A stretch of DNA of 64,000 nt from assembly GCA_035236585.1 (NCBI GenBank), contig CP141136.1, positions 27,629,426 to 27,693,425 of the forward strand, read 5' to 3'. Below are positions 1 through 12,600 of the stretch, piece after piece; position 1 is the stretch's first letter; the number at the start of each line of letters is the position of its first letter. Under the pieces are notes generated by a model. That model ran no database searches. It worked only from the letters and a program-made list of their open reading frames with translations, and was not told where the DNA came from. This DNA is from Warburgia ugandensis. Lineage: Eukaryota; Streptophyta; Magnoliopsida; Canellales; Canellaceae. The translations under genes and the position numbers were made by a program.

Positions 1-150
1 ATTGAACAGCAAATCAGATGAGAGACCAGCAAGGTACAACTCCATTTGATCACCAATGAATAGTTAAAATTAGTGTATCGATATATTCATAGTAAGGATT
101 CCAGCAAGTGAAGAGCAAAAGTTGACAGAAAAAAAGAGTTTTATAATCAC

Positions 151-198
151 CTTTACGTTTGTTGCCGATGATTTCTTCTGAGCTTGCAACCTACCCAT
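151..198 (-). CDS. Candidate first coding exon of an unidentified gene running off the left edge
   Basis: On the minus strand an ATG in good context (G at -3, G at +4) opens a 16-codon stretch, MGRLQAQKKSSATNVK, that ends exactly at AAG|GTGATT, a plausible splice donor. The basic, lysine-rich start resembles N-termini of nucleolar or RNA-binding proteins, but I do not recognise the gene. A pyrimidine-rich leader (minus strand, about 200-290) precedes the ATG, as in many plant 5' UTRs. An upstream in-frame ATG at 304-306 would add a serine/proline/phenylalanine-rich leader that looks like translated UTR, so I chose the inner start. Later exons would lie left of the window. It could also be a chance open stretch. 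Confidence 0.35.
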
Positions 199-1552
199 CC
201 CAGAATTGAATGTTGGTGATGGGAAGAAAGGAAAAGAAAAGGGAGGGGGAGAGAGGGACGAGGAAGAGAAAGACGAAAGCTCGGAGAAAAAAGGTATTAA
301 ATGCAAGATACCGGAAGTAGAGGGACATTATGACAAAGGGAAAAGATTCGCGAAAGGTTCGCGGGCAGTTTCAGCTACCCGTGCCCACCCTCGACACTGG
401 CATAATCATAATGGCTAAGGTTTCCATTCAAATATCTTCCCACCTGGCGACGTAGGACGGGCAATCAATTACCCAATCCCAAACGTCAGACATGGTATAC
501 CCTGCGCGCGTTCTTCACCACTCCAAGTGGCAGTCCAGTCCATTTGGTAGGACCATGTTCAGATCGATGTGTCCTAAATGGCCTCAAAGTGGTGGATCGC
601 AGGCAGGCATCGGGTGAGTTTCCTCCGGGTTAGCTTATGCATGATCAGTCCGGTTCCCTGCTTCGTCTAGTACACTAGTAGACTATCAGTACTACGACGT
701 TCATCTCAGTTCATGCAGGGTCCATCAGTTTCCACTGTAATAAAGCAAGCATTTATGGCTTAAGCTTCTGTTTGTTAGCCCCTTTGCCGAAGAATGCTAA
801 CGCATAGCTTTCTACGTTTGCATGCAAGGGACTCACTTTTGGATGATCCGACGCATCCATCTTTATGCTCTTTAGATTCTAATGGTATAGTAAGCATGCC
901 GATCGAATGATTCTAGCTTTTGGAAAAGTTTAACTTTTGACCAAAATAAATGGATGATTCAACAACAGTTTACATTCAACGACCTAAAAGATGCTTATAA
1001 GATCCTACAATGGTTTAAATATCATAATTTTTTGCTTAGTAGATATCCAAAGCAAGCGAAACCTAATGAACAGCTTGGATCATCTAAAGCTGGGGCCACA
1101 AGTTAGACACTTCGGTGTAGACGCTTTGTTTGAGCGCCGTGATTTAGTATTCCTCTCTCTCTTGATACAAGTTCTCTCTTTTGGATACAAGCACAATGGT
1201 AGAAAAAAAACACGCTGGTTTTGGCCTTTTAAGCTCCAACTTTAAAGTATGGGCCTCGTGGGCGCTTTTGGAACTCCCTTTTGAGAAGAAAAGAAAAGGT
1301 GATTGCTTTTGACAATGGAAGATGGCTTTCACATCCATTTTACGTCGAAAGGCAATACAGACTTGCATGTTTTTAGTTTTAAAAACGTAGAATAACTTAT
1401 ACGTTCTTGTTAATTAACTTTTCTGTTTCAATCCCATTCCGGCAGTCTACTATCATTCCGATTGGCGGGTTCCACAAAGGATCAACTGGTGGCGTCACTT
1501 CTTTCCACCAAACCTAGGTTCCACCTTAATTTGAGAATAAATTTGAGGTAGG
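199..1552. other. Upstream region without a recognisable gene
   Basis: Purine-rich on the plus strand near 205-300 (the leader of the candidate exon on the other strand). Positions 430-720 are of mixed composition with short GC-rich patches, and AT-rich DNA follows. The open frames here are short and unlike known families. It may hold the promoter of the minus-strand gene, but no element is clear enough to name. Confidence 0.4.
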
Positions 1553-2585
1553 ATGTCAAGGATTGCAAGGCCCCGAACAAGAGCTATAGGCTCTAAAGAA
1601 GGCCTCTTTAGCTCATAGACATGGCTTGAAGGACTTAGGCCCACTACTAAAGGTCTATAGATCAAGGCTTGATTTCTAGAAGTTTCCTTGTAAATATTTA
1701 GAAAGATGAAAGACTAAATATTTACATAAAGATTTTTAGAGAGAGTTCTAGAATGATCCTCAAGCATTAGATGGTTGTCACATGTAACAATCCGAACCAT
1801 CTATTGAAGAGGTGGACGGAGGAGAACAACTTTAAATAAGGGTAAGCTCCTCATTTGTAAGCAAATTAGATTACTCAATTAAGCTCAAGTAAGGGATAAT
1901 AGGTTTTCTTTGAGTAAGTCTCATATCTTGAGTTCGCTCATTACTTTAGTGGGTAAGTGAGTGTAGCCCTAGCAAGTGAGAGTGAGGGTGGAAGGCTGAC
2001 TTATGCCTAGCAAAAGGAGTTGTGTACAAGTACTGCACGGGTTTGGGATAGGTGAAATTGCAACCTTGTGACAAGGAGCTAACTTTGGCAATATAATTTA
2101 ATTGGAAAAAGTTAGACGAACACAACAGTGGAATGGATTTCTTGCGATACCATGCAAAAGCTCTCCTATTAAATTAATAAGGGTCAAGTTAGAAAAGAAG
2201 AAATCGAAAGCATTGAGAACAAGAAAGACTTTCTTTCGAAAATAAGAAGGAACTGGAGAGATAATAGACAGAAAGTGGCATCCATATAAATAGAAAATGA
2301 AAAACAATTAATTATAACCAAGAGAATTTGACATTGCGCTAATCTTGGTTTATCTATCCCCATCAAAACAAATCATAGGGCTTCTAACTTTATGATTCCC
2401 TACATAGATAATTTTTAGCTTATGCTCATCTCTTGTGAGTAAATGAGTGAAAAATGTAATTTTAATGTGTAGCATGGCTCAATTAACTAACAAATTATGG
2501 TCACTCCTATCAAGATATATGGCCTCAATCGCTTCTTAGATTGTAAAACAAAGTAACTCAAAAACCGTGCTTGTGGAAAATAATT
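1553..2585. repeat. Unclassified repeat-like stretch, possibly an old LTR
   Basis: Starts with TGTCAAGGATTGCAAGG and has a TATA-like TTTAAATAAGGG near 1,832, followed by a region resembling LTR leader sequence, so a plus-strand solo LTR is possible. No primer site, polypurine tract or second copy is visible in the window, and the right end is not definable. It runs into the left chromovirus LTR. Confidence 0.25.
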
Positions 2586-3777
2586 GGTTGCAACACCTCT
2601 TTTGAATCACTATTTGGACACTGTAGCCCCTAAAATCACATTTTTTGTGAATGAATGGCTTAGAAAATTCAAAAATCAAGAAAAAGCCGTACCACACATG
2701 CACTGTGCGTGTGCTGCACCATGTGTCATGCACTTGTTGTAGTGTGTCGTCGCTTGTGCTTGCCGCATGATGCGCCCGCATGCGTTCGCTGCCCGAGCGT
2801 CGCTCGTGTGCGCTATCAAGCTATCATTGCTACGTTCCATCACCAAGAACGAAGATCGGTTGGCCACCGTAGCCAGAGACGACAGCTAGACTTCAGTCAT
2901 CGCCGGTGACTTTCAAGTGTCCAAATTGTGCAATTTTTGCACTGTTTCACTTAGTTTTTAGCGTAGATCCCATTTTTAAGCACCCTTTCGACAAATTCTA
3001 TCGTTATCTCGTATTTTTTACATGATTTTCATCACATTTATAAAAATATCCTCATTACTGTTTTCTTGATTTTTTGGCATTCTCAGTCGTCTGATTACTA
3101 TGAAAATTCATGGGTTTGTTCTTTGTTCAATCATATACAAGATGAATGGTTTCGATCATCAATCTTACTCCATTTCATTAGGTTATTTTTGCAAAAATAG
3201 TAAAATTATGCAGTCACTGGAAAAAGACATTCCACGTCGTTTTTCGGCGTTAAAAATGATAAACTACATGGAGATAAGCCAGAAATGGAGAGGGGAAAAG
3301 GGAACGAGGGTCTACCTTAGTTAGACCAGCCAAAATAAGAGACTTTCGGTCTGCATGCACTTGGGAGGGGGCTATTCGCGTTGTTGCCTACGTTCGGTGT
3401 CGTTGCCATTGTCGGTGACACGAAAGCTGAGGGGAAAAGTTTTTTTGGCCGTATGGGAAAATAGGGCAGGCCTTTTAATGCCTCATTTGTGGGTTCTTGT
3501 ACACAGTTAGTGGGCCCCACATGTATTTACCATTTTACCCCCTTCTGTCATTTAATTAATACAAAAATTAACTTAATTAGCTATCTTTCCTCCAATCTTT
3601 GATTTTAGCATTCTTAGTGGAGTTGGATTTTATTTTTCGAGTACATTCCCATTATTGAGGTTTTAAATCAAGATTTTATCTCCAATTTCCCAAATCCTTA
3701 ATTTCCTAATTTTCTATTTTTTCCATAATTCTACAAAATTATGTCTTTTCCAAAATTTAAAATTTTGGGTTATTACA
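2586..3777 (-). repeat. Left (3') LTR of the chromovirus fossil
   Basis: Matches 11,840-12,942 along its length, for example the shared CCTAAAATCACATTTTTTG motif near 2,629 and 11,866. It ends in GGGTTATTACA, which reads TGTAATAACCC as the LTR start on the minus strand. The polypurine tract lies immediately to its right, which identifies it as the 3' LTR. The left limit is where similarity fades and is approximate. Confidence 0.8.
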
Positions 3778-3790
3778 TCCTCTCCCCCTT
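3778..3790 (-). other. Polypurine tract of the chromovirus
   Basis: On the minus strand AAGGGGGAGAGGA directly precedes the TGTAATAACCC start of the 3' LTR. This is the usual place and composition of the plus-strand DNA primer of an LTR element. Confidence 0.8.
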
Positions 3791-3829
3791 ATAGAAAATT
3801 TCGTCCTCAAAATTTAAATGTGTATATAC

Positions 3830-5020
3830 CTCTAAGGAAAGAGCTTTGGGTGGTTATGCCTCATCTCGTCCTTTATCTCCCACGTAGCCTCTTGAGCCGA
3901 GTGATGTTACCAAAGGACCTTGACCAGAGGAATGGTCTTAATCCTCAACTCTTGGATCTTGCTATCCAACTCTGCCTAGAATTTCAAAATGACCAATGTA
4001 TTTGGGGCTGAGCTTTCCCCTGACACCAAATCTCATCACTCCTTTCATAGGAGAAACTCTAAAAAAGACATGCTCCCTAACCTCAAACGCCAAGTTCTTT
4101 CGTCTCCTGTCGGCATAGCTCTTTTTTAGTGGATGTGAGCTATCAGTAGTCGTCTCTGAATAAGTCAAACCTTCTTTGCGCATTGCTCAATCAACTTAGA
4201 TTTCACTATTCGTCTCTCCCCCACATCACTCTAGCACAAAGGAGACCGACGAGGTCTGCCATAGAGTGCCTTATACGGCGCCATGCCGATACTCGCGTGG
4301 TAGCTGTTATTATATGCAAACTCTACTAGTGGCAAATGCTCCACCCAGCTACCCCTCCAATCCATGACACAGGCCCTCAACATGTCCTCAATAGTTTGAA
4401 TGGTCCTCTTAGACTGACCATTCGTCTGGGGGTGGAACGTGGTACTGAATCTTAACCTCGACCTTAGAACCTCCTGTACACTTTGTCAGTACTTCGAGAT
4501 GAACCGTGTGTCTCGATCTGAAATAATCCTCGAAGGTACTCCATGTAAGTCTCAGGATCTCCCTGCATATAGCTTAGCCAAGCTGTCCATGATCTGCATA
4601 TGTTTGATGGGGAGGAAATGGGCAAACTTCATCAATTTGTCAACTACAACCCATATCATGTCATGACCACCAATAGTCCTTGGCAGGCCCACTATAAAAT
4701 CCATAGTAAGGTGGTCCCACTTCCACTCTAGAAGGTCTAATGTCTGTAACAACCTTGATGGTCGCTGATGCTCTGCCTTGACTTGCTAACAGGTCAAGCA
4801 TCATGCCACGCACTCACCGACATCCCTCTACATCCCATTCTACCAAAAATGTTTTCTAAGATCTTGGTACATCTTTGTACCTTCAGGATGAATAGAATAT
4901 GGGGACTGGTGTGCCTCCTGGAGCAAATCATGTCTCAACTGATCATCTGTAGGCACCACCAATCTACCCGTATACCTGACACCTCCATCAAGACTTCTGG
5001 AAAAATCAACCTTATTTGAC
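3830..5020 (-). mobile_element. Integrase and chromodomain-like remnant of the chromovirus
   Basis: Minus-strand translations show integrase core text (WDHLTMDFIVGLPRT, 4,552-4,752) and the integrase C-terminal text KGKLSPKYIGHFEILGRVG-type (3,962-4,183). A chromodomain-like end with TIPLVKVLW and EATWE lies near 3,840-3,950. This order is diagnostic of chromoviruses. The region is broken. It is separated from the RNase H part by the plastid insert. Confidence 0.8.
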
Positions 5021-5032
5021 CATGTTATGTCT
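5021..5032. repeat. 12-bp direct repeat, left side of the plastid insert
   Basis: CATGTTATGTCT occurs here and again at 6,382-6,393. In the element's own reading direction it belongs to integrase coding sequence, so it is a duplicated target site flanking the rpoC2 fragment. Confidence 0.85.
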
Positions 5033-6381
5033 TCTATAGAACCATTTCGGTCTTAGTTCCAATTCAATACTAAACAAGTTCGAACTAATTGAATACTTGT
5101 GTGAGAAATTCCTCGAATTGGTTTGCCCTTTCCATAAAGTATATAATTGACAACTCGGAGTTTCACATTATCCCTTTCTTGCAATAGATCCTGGGGGAAA
5201 AGCGTTGCTAAATTTATACCATCAGCTATTTCATATGTGACTACAGGTCGAACCGAAACAAAATACTTTTTCTTTGTAGGCGTAATCCGTTGGACATAGA
5301 TCCAATTTTTCAATTTTTTTGATTCCTTAGAATTTTTTTTTCCCGTTCCTGGTGGTATCAAGATGCCGCTATGCTGGGATATCTTATCTGTCTCTCCAGG
5401 AAAATGTATATCTCTAGAAAAGATTTTCAGTTCAATCCTTTTTTTTTTTCTCTCCACTCGGACTAATCCACCTACGCGGCTTCTTGTATTTAAAGTGATT
5501 CGTGTATCGACTCCAATGATACTATTGTTCCGGACCATTACGGACGAAGATCCGGGTAAAATATGCACTTCTTCAGGAATGAAAAAAAAATCGATCTACT
5601 TTCATTTGGTATTTCGGACTAAGTTCCTTCACTCCTCGATACTCAATCAAATCCTCTTTTTTGATGATTGAATCCACTTCTACAGTCCCATATTTAGTAA
5701 TTCCTGAACTACTTCTGTATCGGGGATCGTCGAAATAAGCAAGAATACTATTTCTACGTAAAATATCATTTATGGGTATTTCAATCGAGATGGCAGAAGG
5801 AGACATTAGTTCTTTCTCTCGTTCTTGATCATATTGGAATGGAATGACGAATCTATTTCTTTGCCTTTTTGCCAAGAAATTAGAATTCTCGTAAAGAATG
5901 GCAGGGTCCATAAAATTAGAATGACCGTTGGATATGATTCGATCAGGTCTGAAATCATCAAGAATCCTCCCCCCTTTTTTATTGGAAGGGTCTGAACTAA
6001 ACAATTTGTGTCTCAGTCCATCATTAGTTACTGAAAGGTCAGAACTATCTCTCTGTTAGACAGAAAGAGAATGAACATTCATTTGATCTTGATCCTTGTG
6101 GATCAAAAAAGGAACTGTACTAGATCTGCACGGGCCTCCTGATAATATCCATAAATGACTTGTTTCTGGTAAGAGATGAACATTACCATATGTATATTCG
6201 GGTGCATGGTACACATCGGTACTCTAGTGCATTTCTCCCTCTGAGTCAGAATAAATATGTTTTCGAACTTTTTCTTTAAAATTGAAAGTGGCTGTTCCAG
6301 CGCGAATCTCAGCAATCACTTGTTCTGATTCTACATATTGATCATTTTGAACTGAAAGAAAACTTTTTGGTGGAATATTCA
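5033..6381 (-). pseudogene. rpoC2: Plastid rpoC2 fragment in the nucleus (NUPT)
   Basis: This is about 1.35 kb of the plastid gene for the beta'' subunit of the plastid-encoded RNA polymerase. Minus-strand text such as [58 protein letters not shown] and [18 protein letters not shown] follows rpoC2 in order without internal rearrangement. It covers part of the C-terminal half only, with no start, end or promoter. Breaks visible against the normal reading: a Trp codon now TAG (6,224-6,226), a Lys codon now TAA (6,056-6,058), one extra base in the poly-A run at 5,582-5,590 and a Gln codon now TAA (5,053-5,055). Few changes in 1.3 kb suggest a fairly recent transfer. It lies inside the chromovirus between RNase H and integrase, flanked by a 12-bp repeat. 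It cannot function here. Confidence 0.95.
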
Positions 6382-6393
6382 CATGTTATGTCT
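6382..6393. repeat. 12-bp direct repeat, right side of the plastid insert
   Basis: Second copy of CATGTTATGTCT. It restores the chromovirus reading on the right of the insert and marks the right junction with plastid DNA at 6,381/6,382, give or take a base of shared sequence. Confidence 0.85.
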
Positions 6394-6414
6394 CTCAGTA
6401 TCACTCATCTGTGC

Positions 6415-7760
6415 TTAAAGGATCCTGTCAAGAAACTTGGATCCAATCGAGAGGTTGGCAATCATTACTCTTGACTTTCTGCTTAAGGTATCAGCTACAA
6501 CGTTGGCTTTCCTTGGGTGGTATTGTATGGTAAAGTCGAAGTCCTTGAGGTACTCCATCCATCTCCACTGCCTCATGTTCAGATCGCTTTGTGTGAAGAA
6601 ATACTTGAGGCTTTTGTGGTCATTGTATACCTCAAATTTCTCGCCATATAAATCGTGTCTCCAGGACTTCAATGTGAATGCCACTGCTACCAATTCTAAA
6701 TCATGGGTTAGGTAGTTTACCTCATGTGTCTTTAGCTGTCTCAATGTATAGGTGATAACCCTCTCATGATGCATTAACACTGCTCCTAAACCTCTACTTA
6801 ATGCATCACAAAACACCACATAGCCACCCGAACCCGAAGGTAGGGCCAGTACTAGCATGGTAGTCAACCTCCTCTTAAGCTCCTGAAAGCTCTCCTCATA
6901 AGCATCAGTCCAAACGAACCTGGTGTCCTTCCTAGTCAAGGTGGTCATGGGCAAGGCAATCCTTGAGAACCCCTCAATGAATTGTCAGCAGTAACTAGCC
7001 AAATAGAGAAAACTACGAACCTCTATCATTGTCATAGGCCTCTCCCAATGCAAAACTACCTCCACCTTAGCTGGGTCCACGACCACACCATCCATGGACA
7101 CCACGTGCCCCAAAAACTGCACCTGTCCTAACTAGAAGTTGTACTTACTGAGCTTTGCATACAAGCAATGATGGAGAAGCGTGTCCAACACAGTGCAAAG
7201 ATGCTCCCTGTGGGACTCATGGCTAGTAGAATAGATCAAGATATCATCCACGAAGACAATCACAAATTGATCTAAATAAGCCCGGAATACCCTGTTCATC
7301 AAGTCCACGAACACTGCTGGTGCATTCGTCAAACCAAAGGGCATCACCAATAACTCATAGTGGCCATATCGACTCCTAAACGCAGTCTTAGGGATATCCT
7401 CCTCTCTAACCCTCAACTGGTGGTAGCCTGATCTCAAGACAATCTTAGAGAATACTTGTGCCAACTACAACTAATCAAACAAGTCATTAATACGAGGTAA
7501 AGGATACCGGTTCTTCATAATAACACTGTTCAATAACCAGTAGTCTAGGCACAGCCTCAAAGACCCATCCTTCTTCTTAACGAAGAGGATTGGTGCTCCC
7601 TAAGGAGACCCACTTGGCTTGATGAGACCCTTATCTAGAAGCTCCTACAACTATACCTGGAGCTCTCTCAATTCTGTAGGGGCCATCTTATAGGGCACCT
7701 TAGAGATAGGTGCTCTACCCGAGACCAAGTTTATGGTAAAATCAATCTCCCTACATCGGG
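6415..7760 (-). mobile_element. Reverse transcriptase and RNase H remnant of the chromovirus
   Basis: Reverse transcriptase text is plain at 7,132-7,464 ([19 protein letters not shown], and the catalytic-box type [12 protein letters not shown]). RNase H text is at 6,415-6,954 ([36 protein letters not shown]-type, [20 protein letters not shown]-type). The N-terminal linker with VFSNELPGLP is at 7,651-7,869. The region is broken but easy to classify as Ty3/gypsy. Confidence 0.85.
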
Positions 7761-7959
7761 GTAGTCCTGGCAGCTCATTTGAAAATACATCGGTGAAATC
7801 TCTCACCACATCTATCTCCTCAATCCATGGCTGCTCACTGTCAATCATCTTGACGCAGGCCAAGAACACTCAGTAACCTCAAGCATAACACTGAGCTACT
7901 CTCATGGCTGAGATGACACAAAGGCTACTAATGCTTTTCCTGCCTTGGACTACGAGGAC

Positions 7960-9480
7960 TAGTCAATCTGGTACACAACATATAATCTGCTTCTTACAGT
8001 AGTCTATCGTAATCCAAAACGTAGCTAACCAGTCCATCCCTAAGAAAATATCATAATCCACCATATCTAAAAGAATGAGGTCAGCATCCATCATAACACC
8101 TGATATCTCCATTGGTACCCTCTCGAGATACTTCGTAGCCTCCATTGTCTCTCTTGTTGGCATCAATACATCCAACCCAAATGCTAACTCATACATGCGA
8201 AAGTAGAGGCATGATGAATGTATATGAAATAAACAAATGTGTAGACCCCAAGTCAAAAAGAACTTTAACATGTCTATCAGCTACTAGGAAAGTACCTTCC
8301 ACCACCTGGTTCGAGGCTTGTGCCTGCCCTGAGGTAATGGCAAAGACGCGTCCTTGACTACACAACACTGCCTCTGTAGTGGTATATGTCCTCACTGGCC
8401 TGTATCCCTGACCTCTAAGGTAGTCTCTCATCACATGCCTTACCTCGCCATATCCGTAACATCTGAATGGCTCTCCCGACTGGAAAGGCTGTTGTCGCTG
8501 CTGTTGCTGGTGGAACTACTATGGGCCTTGATGCTGACGACCTTGTCTTGAGCATGCTCGCCCCATGTGTCGACTCTTACAATGAGGGCACACTCTCCTT
8601 CCTTGACCTCTCCTATGTCTAAAAGGGGTACTGCTAATCAGGGCCCCCCTAAGGTTGTGTAGACGTGAAGGGCCTCTTGCCCTTAAAGGGTTGACTCATC
8701 TCTCCTCTGCTCCATACCAGGTCTCTCTCAAGCACAGCAGTCATGTTTGCTGCCTACCTCACTGTGGTCGGGTGTGCAATGAGTACCTCGCATCTCAACT
8801 GTGGCATCAATTTGTCAAAAAATCTATCCATCGCCTCCATAGTCTAATGAATCGATTTAGATACTATTGAACTTTCATACTCCTTTGTGCTAATGTGGTG
8901 AACACTCTCTTCATAGCATGTAGGGCATGAGGTGGGAAGTATTGCACATCAAAGATCCTCTTAAAATTTTCCCATATAAGTGGTGCTGAGGATGAAGGGC
9001 ACATCTGCTGCTAAGTCTTCCACCAAAACCCAGCCTCTCCAATCAATAAAAATGTCGCTAGTCTGACCTGATCCTCAGGTTGGACCTCCATCCCCTCAAA
9101 GGCCTTCTCTACCTCAAATAGTCATCTCTCTGCCATTGCTATATCTCCTTCCCCACGGAAGGTGGGTACCATCCTCTGAAAACTCTCCAGCTACTTAGAC
9201 GATGAAACACATATGCTCGAGGATCCTCCCTCTGTAGCTCCTGGCATAGGAGCTGTCAGTACTGGGTGGGAAGACTGTACTGACGTGTCCTCTTGGACTG
9301 CTACAGCCATTGCTGGGTGGACAGAGTGCATAGCCTACATTTTTACCTAGACCTACTGTGTAATCTACTCAGTGAGACATGGCATAAGGCCCTGAATTAT
9401 GTAGGCCACTACATTTGCCTCCCGATTCCCTTGCCCTAGTGTTACGGTAGGGGTAGCAACTGGTGAAGGGGGGTGGACCT
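7960..9480 (-). mobile_element. Gag and protease remnant of the chromovirus
   Basis: Protease-like text with FDLGSTHLFIS is at 8,189-8,434 and a following stretch DMVDYDIFLGMDWL is at 7,963-8,271. A CCHC-type zinc-knuckle stretch lies near 8,540-8,610, and degenerate gag text reaches about 9,480. The region is broken. Confidence 0.7.
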
Positions 9481-9619
9481 AGTCTTTCATCAAGGAGCCA
9501 TATATTAACAACCCAATAACACATTGTATAAGTATTTCTTCTATCTCTATCTAAGTCATGAACTTATGGGCTGTAACTCTAATTGGATCCTTAAAGTGGT
9601 GATGATGGAATAAACTTGG

Positions 9620-9631
9620 GCTCTGATACCA
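9620..9631 (-). other. tRNA-iMet-type primer binding site of the chromovirus
   Basis: The minus strand reads TGGTATCAGAGC, the exact complement of the 3' end of plant initiator tRNA-Met, five bases inside the 5' LTR edge at 9,637. Confidence 0.9.
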
Positions 9632-9636
9632 AACTA

Positions 9637-12600
9637 TGACATCCTGGGCTTTTATAAACCTTTTTCCTAAACTAATAATAATAATATGTTTTAAGAAAAA
9701 TAGATGGGATCCTTGAAAACAAAATCTCAAGATTTATAAATTTTACATAGTGTTAAAAGAATTAACTGGAAACAAAAATCTCGGGGGTCAACCACATCCC
9801 AAAACTGTAACAAATAAATAAAATAAAATCCAGATACTCTGAGCATGCTTGATTTAAGACCATGATAAATACACAAGCTAAGTAAAGATAATAATAAATC
9901 AAGTAAAAAAGCCACTAGGCTCTATCCATGATCACCACAATAACTACATCTGCAATTAAATGTTCACTACACCGTGGTATGGGTCCAATTTATCCAATTA
10001 TGTAAGCATCCAAGTAAAGTTCCAAAAGTTTAATACAAGTCTAAGAGACGTACACTAATCTATCTCTAAATACAAAAGTGGATAGTCTTCAAGTCTTTGC
10101 CCAAATCAATGCTACTTCACCTACTTTCCTTACTAGCTATCGCGCTCCAAATCTGAGACATTGCAAAACAAAGCAATGCCTCAGTAAGCTATGCTTATGT
10201 AGGTGATCACATTCAATTAAAGCTTAATAAAATCATATGGTGAATCTCATGTAATAATCATATATAAGGCACATCAAATAATCGAACACTCATAATGGAG
10301 TAACATATGAAAACCATAAATCTTCATAAATAGATATCAAGTCAAATCATGATGGCATAATAGAGTAACATACGAAAACCATAAATCTTCACAAATAGAT
10401 ATCCAGTCAAATCATGATGCCATGCAAGACATGATAAAAACACAGATGTGCGTCCATCAAAACAATATGAGTCCATGTCCACAGAATAATATGCATACAA
10501 GTCATGATAAATAGGACACTGTATCAAAAACAACCTCAAGAGTGTCCCACAACGCTCAATCACCTGTGATGAGTACTCATACCAACCATGGGTCCCTCTC
10601 GTGCAGCCTGCATCAGCCCAAGAGTCACACATGACCTAGGCCTAGTTTGCCCTAGTTCACCCCATATATAAATCCACATGAGCATACAGAATAATGGTAT
10701 AGGCTACTATGCTACAGTGGCAACCCCACTAGGATCTGGACCAGTACCGCTCCCTGTCGACACCCAAATGAGAGACTTTCTCCGTCCTCATTGAGAGGAA
10801 CATATTTGTAGGAGAAACTACCCATGATACCACCACCTACATACTTATCCTAGTACCACTCAAGGGTGGTGTCTAATGATCATCATTACAAAGTTAGAGG
10901 GAGGGTGGCCAACTCTACAACCCTCCTAGCATAGTACCCACTGGGTGAAGGCACCCATCATAAATCAACAATAAGTCATAAATCATGAAAAGATTTCATA
11001 AAATAATCTCAATAGGTACAATTAAAGCCCATGATAAATATAGTACATCCATAAAACATGGTTATTAGCAAAAATGGAATGTCATGCTACCAACAAGAAG
11101 TAGGGACCTATTTATGTGAACATGAGAAGACATAAAAACACATGCCTCAAAAACTTTAGAGAATACGTCATGGTTACTGAAATCACGGAGAAATTTGAAT
11201 GAAATCACCTACCTCGATAAATGCGGTGCTCTAATCAGGTGCGTGGGCAATGTCACGTCGCACGCTCTGACGTACCTATCACCTCATAAGTCATCTATTA
11301 CTTGGTGTTCTCACATCTAAAAGTAAATAAATTCAAGTGATAACTTCATTGATCTAGCTGTTAATCCTAAATTAACGGCCCAAATCATCTGATAATCCCT
11401 CCATTAGGGCAATCTTAAGCTAGATGTTTGTCTTTATATCAATTAGAGAGTAATGTGTCATCTTTGATTTCAATCCTACTTATTTTCATCACGATCCATT
11501 TAATTTCTATGTTTGTTTAGTGATTCACATGTATCTTTATGATTACGCGCCAATCTGATGGTCAGATCGCTCTCTGATCAACACATCCTAAGGCACTCGC
11601 TCAAATTGATAGTCAAGATCACTTTTCTTGGTAATTCAAGGAGATCTACTCTTCTAATCCCTTAGATCATCCCATATTTGATGTATATAATCATGGTCTA
11701 AGGCCTGATCATCTATTGATCAGCCTGATGTAGGTTATCTAATGGTATTTGGTGGTTTAACTATTTAAAAGGTGTTTAGATGTACATTTTCAAGTCAAAT
11801 CTAGGTCTGTGTCATTGATATAGTCGCAACGTCTCTTTCGGATATCAATTTGGACCTCTATAGCTCCTAAAATCACATTTTTTGTAAATGAACAGCTCAG
11901 AAAGATTCAAAAATCAAGAAAAAGCTGCATTGCATGTGACGCGTGTGTGCCACTCACGCGTGTTCTACGCACATGCAGCTTGTGTGTCACCATTGGGTGT
12001 TGTCGCTAGGAACGACGACCGGCTGGCTGCAGTCGTCGGAGACGATGGTCGGACTTCGGTCACGGCCAGTAACTCTCAGGTGTCCAAATGGTGCGATTTT
12101 CGCACACTTTTGCTCATTTTTTCATGTAGATCCTGTTTTAAAGCACCTTGTCAACAAATTCTATTGTTATCTCTCCTTTTTACACGATTTTCATCACGTT
12201 CCTAAAAATCTCCGCATTAATGTTTTCTTAATTTTTTGGCATCCCCAACCATCCGATTACCATGAAAATCCATGGGCTTGTTCTTGTTCCATCATACACA
12301 AGATGAATCGTTCAGATCATTCATCTAATACCGTTTCATTGTGTTATTTTTGCAAAAACTGTTAAATTATACAGTCACCGAAAAAATGTCATTCCATGTC
12401 ATTTTCTAGTGTTAAAAATGGTAAACTACATGGAGATAAGCCGAAAATGGAGAGAGAAAAAGGAAACAAGGGTCTACCTCAATCAAACCAGTTGAAACGA
12501 GATTCTTTCAGTCGACGTGCACTTAAGAAGGGGCTATCCGCATTGTTGTCGGCGTTTGGCGTCGTTGCTGTCGTCGGTGACATGGAAGCTGAGGGGAAAG

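Noticed and set aside
1642-1653. CACTACTAAAGG as the missing left end of the large CACTA element
   Set aside because: It lacks the GGGGGC continuation and the sub-terminal ACTTTTAAAGT-type repeats seen at both real termini, so it is probably chance.
5053-6004. Host-encoded RNA polymerase subunit gene
   Set aside because: The text is plastid rpoC2, partial and broken, and is embedded in a retroelement, so it is transferred plastid DNA and not a working gene.
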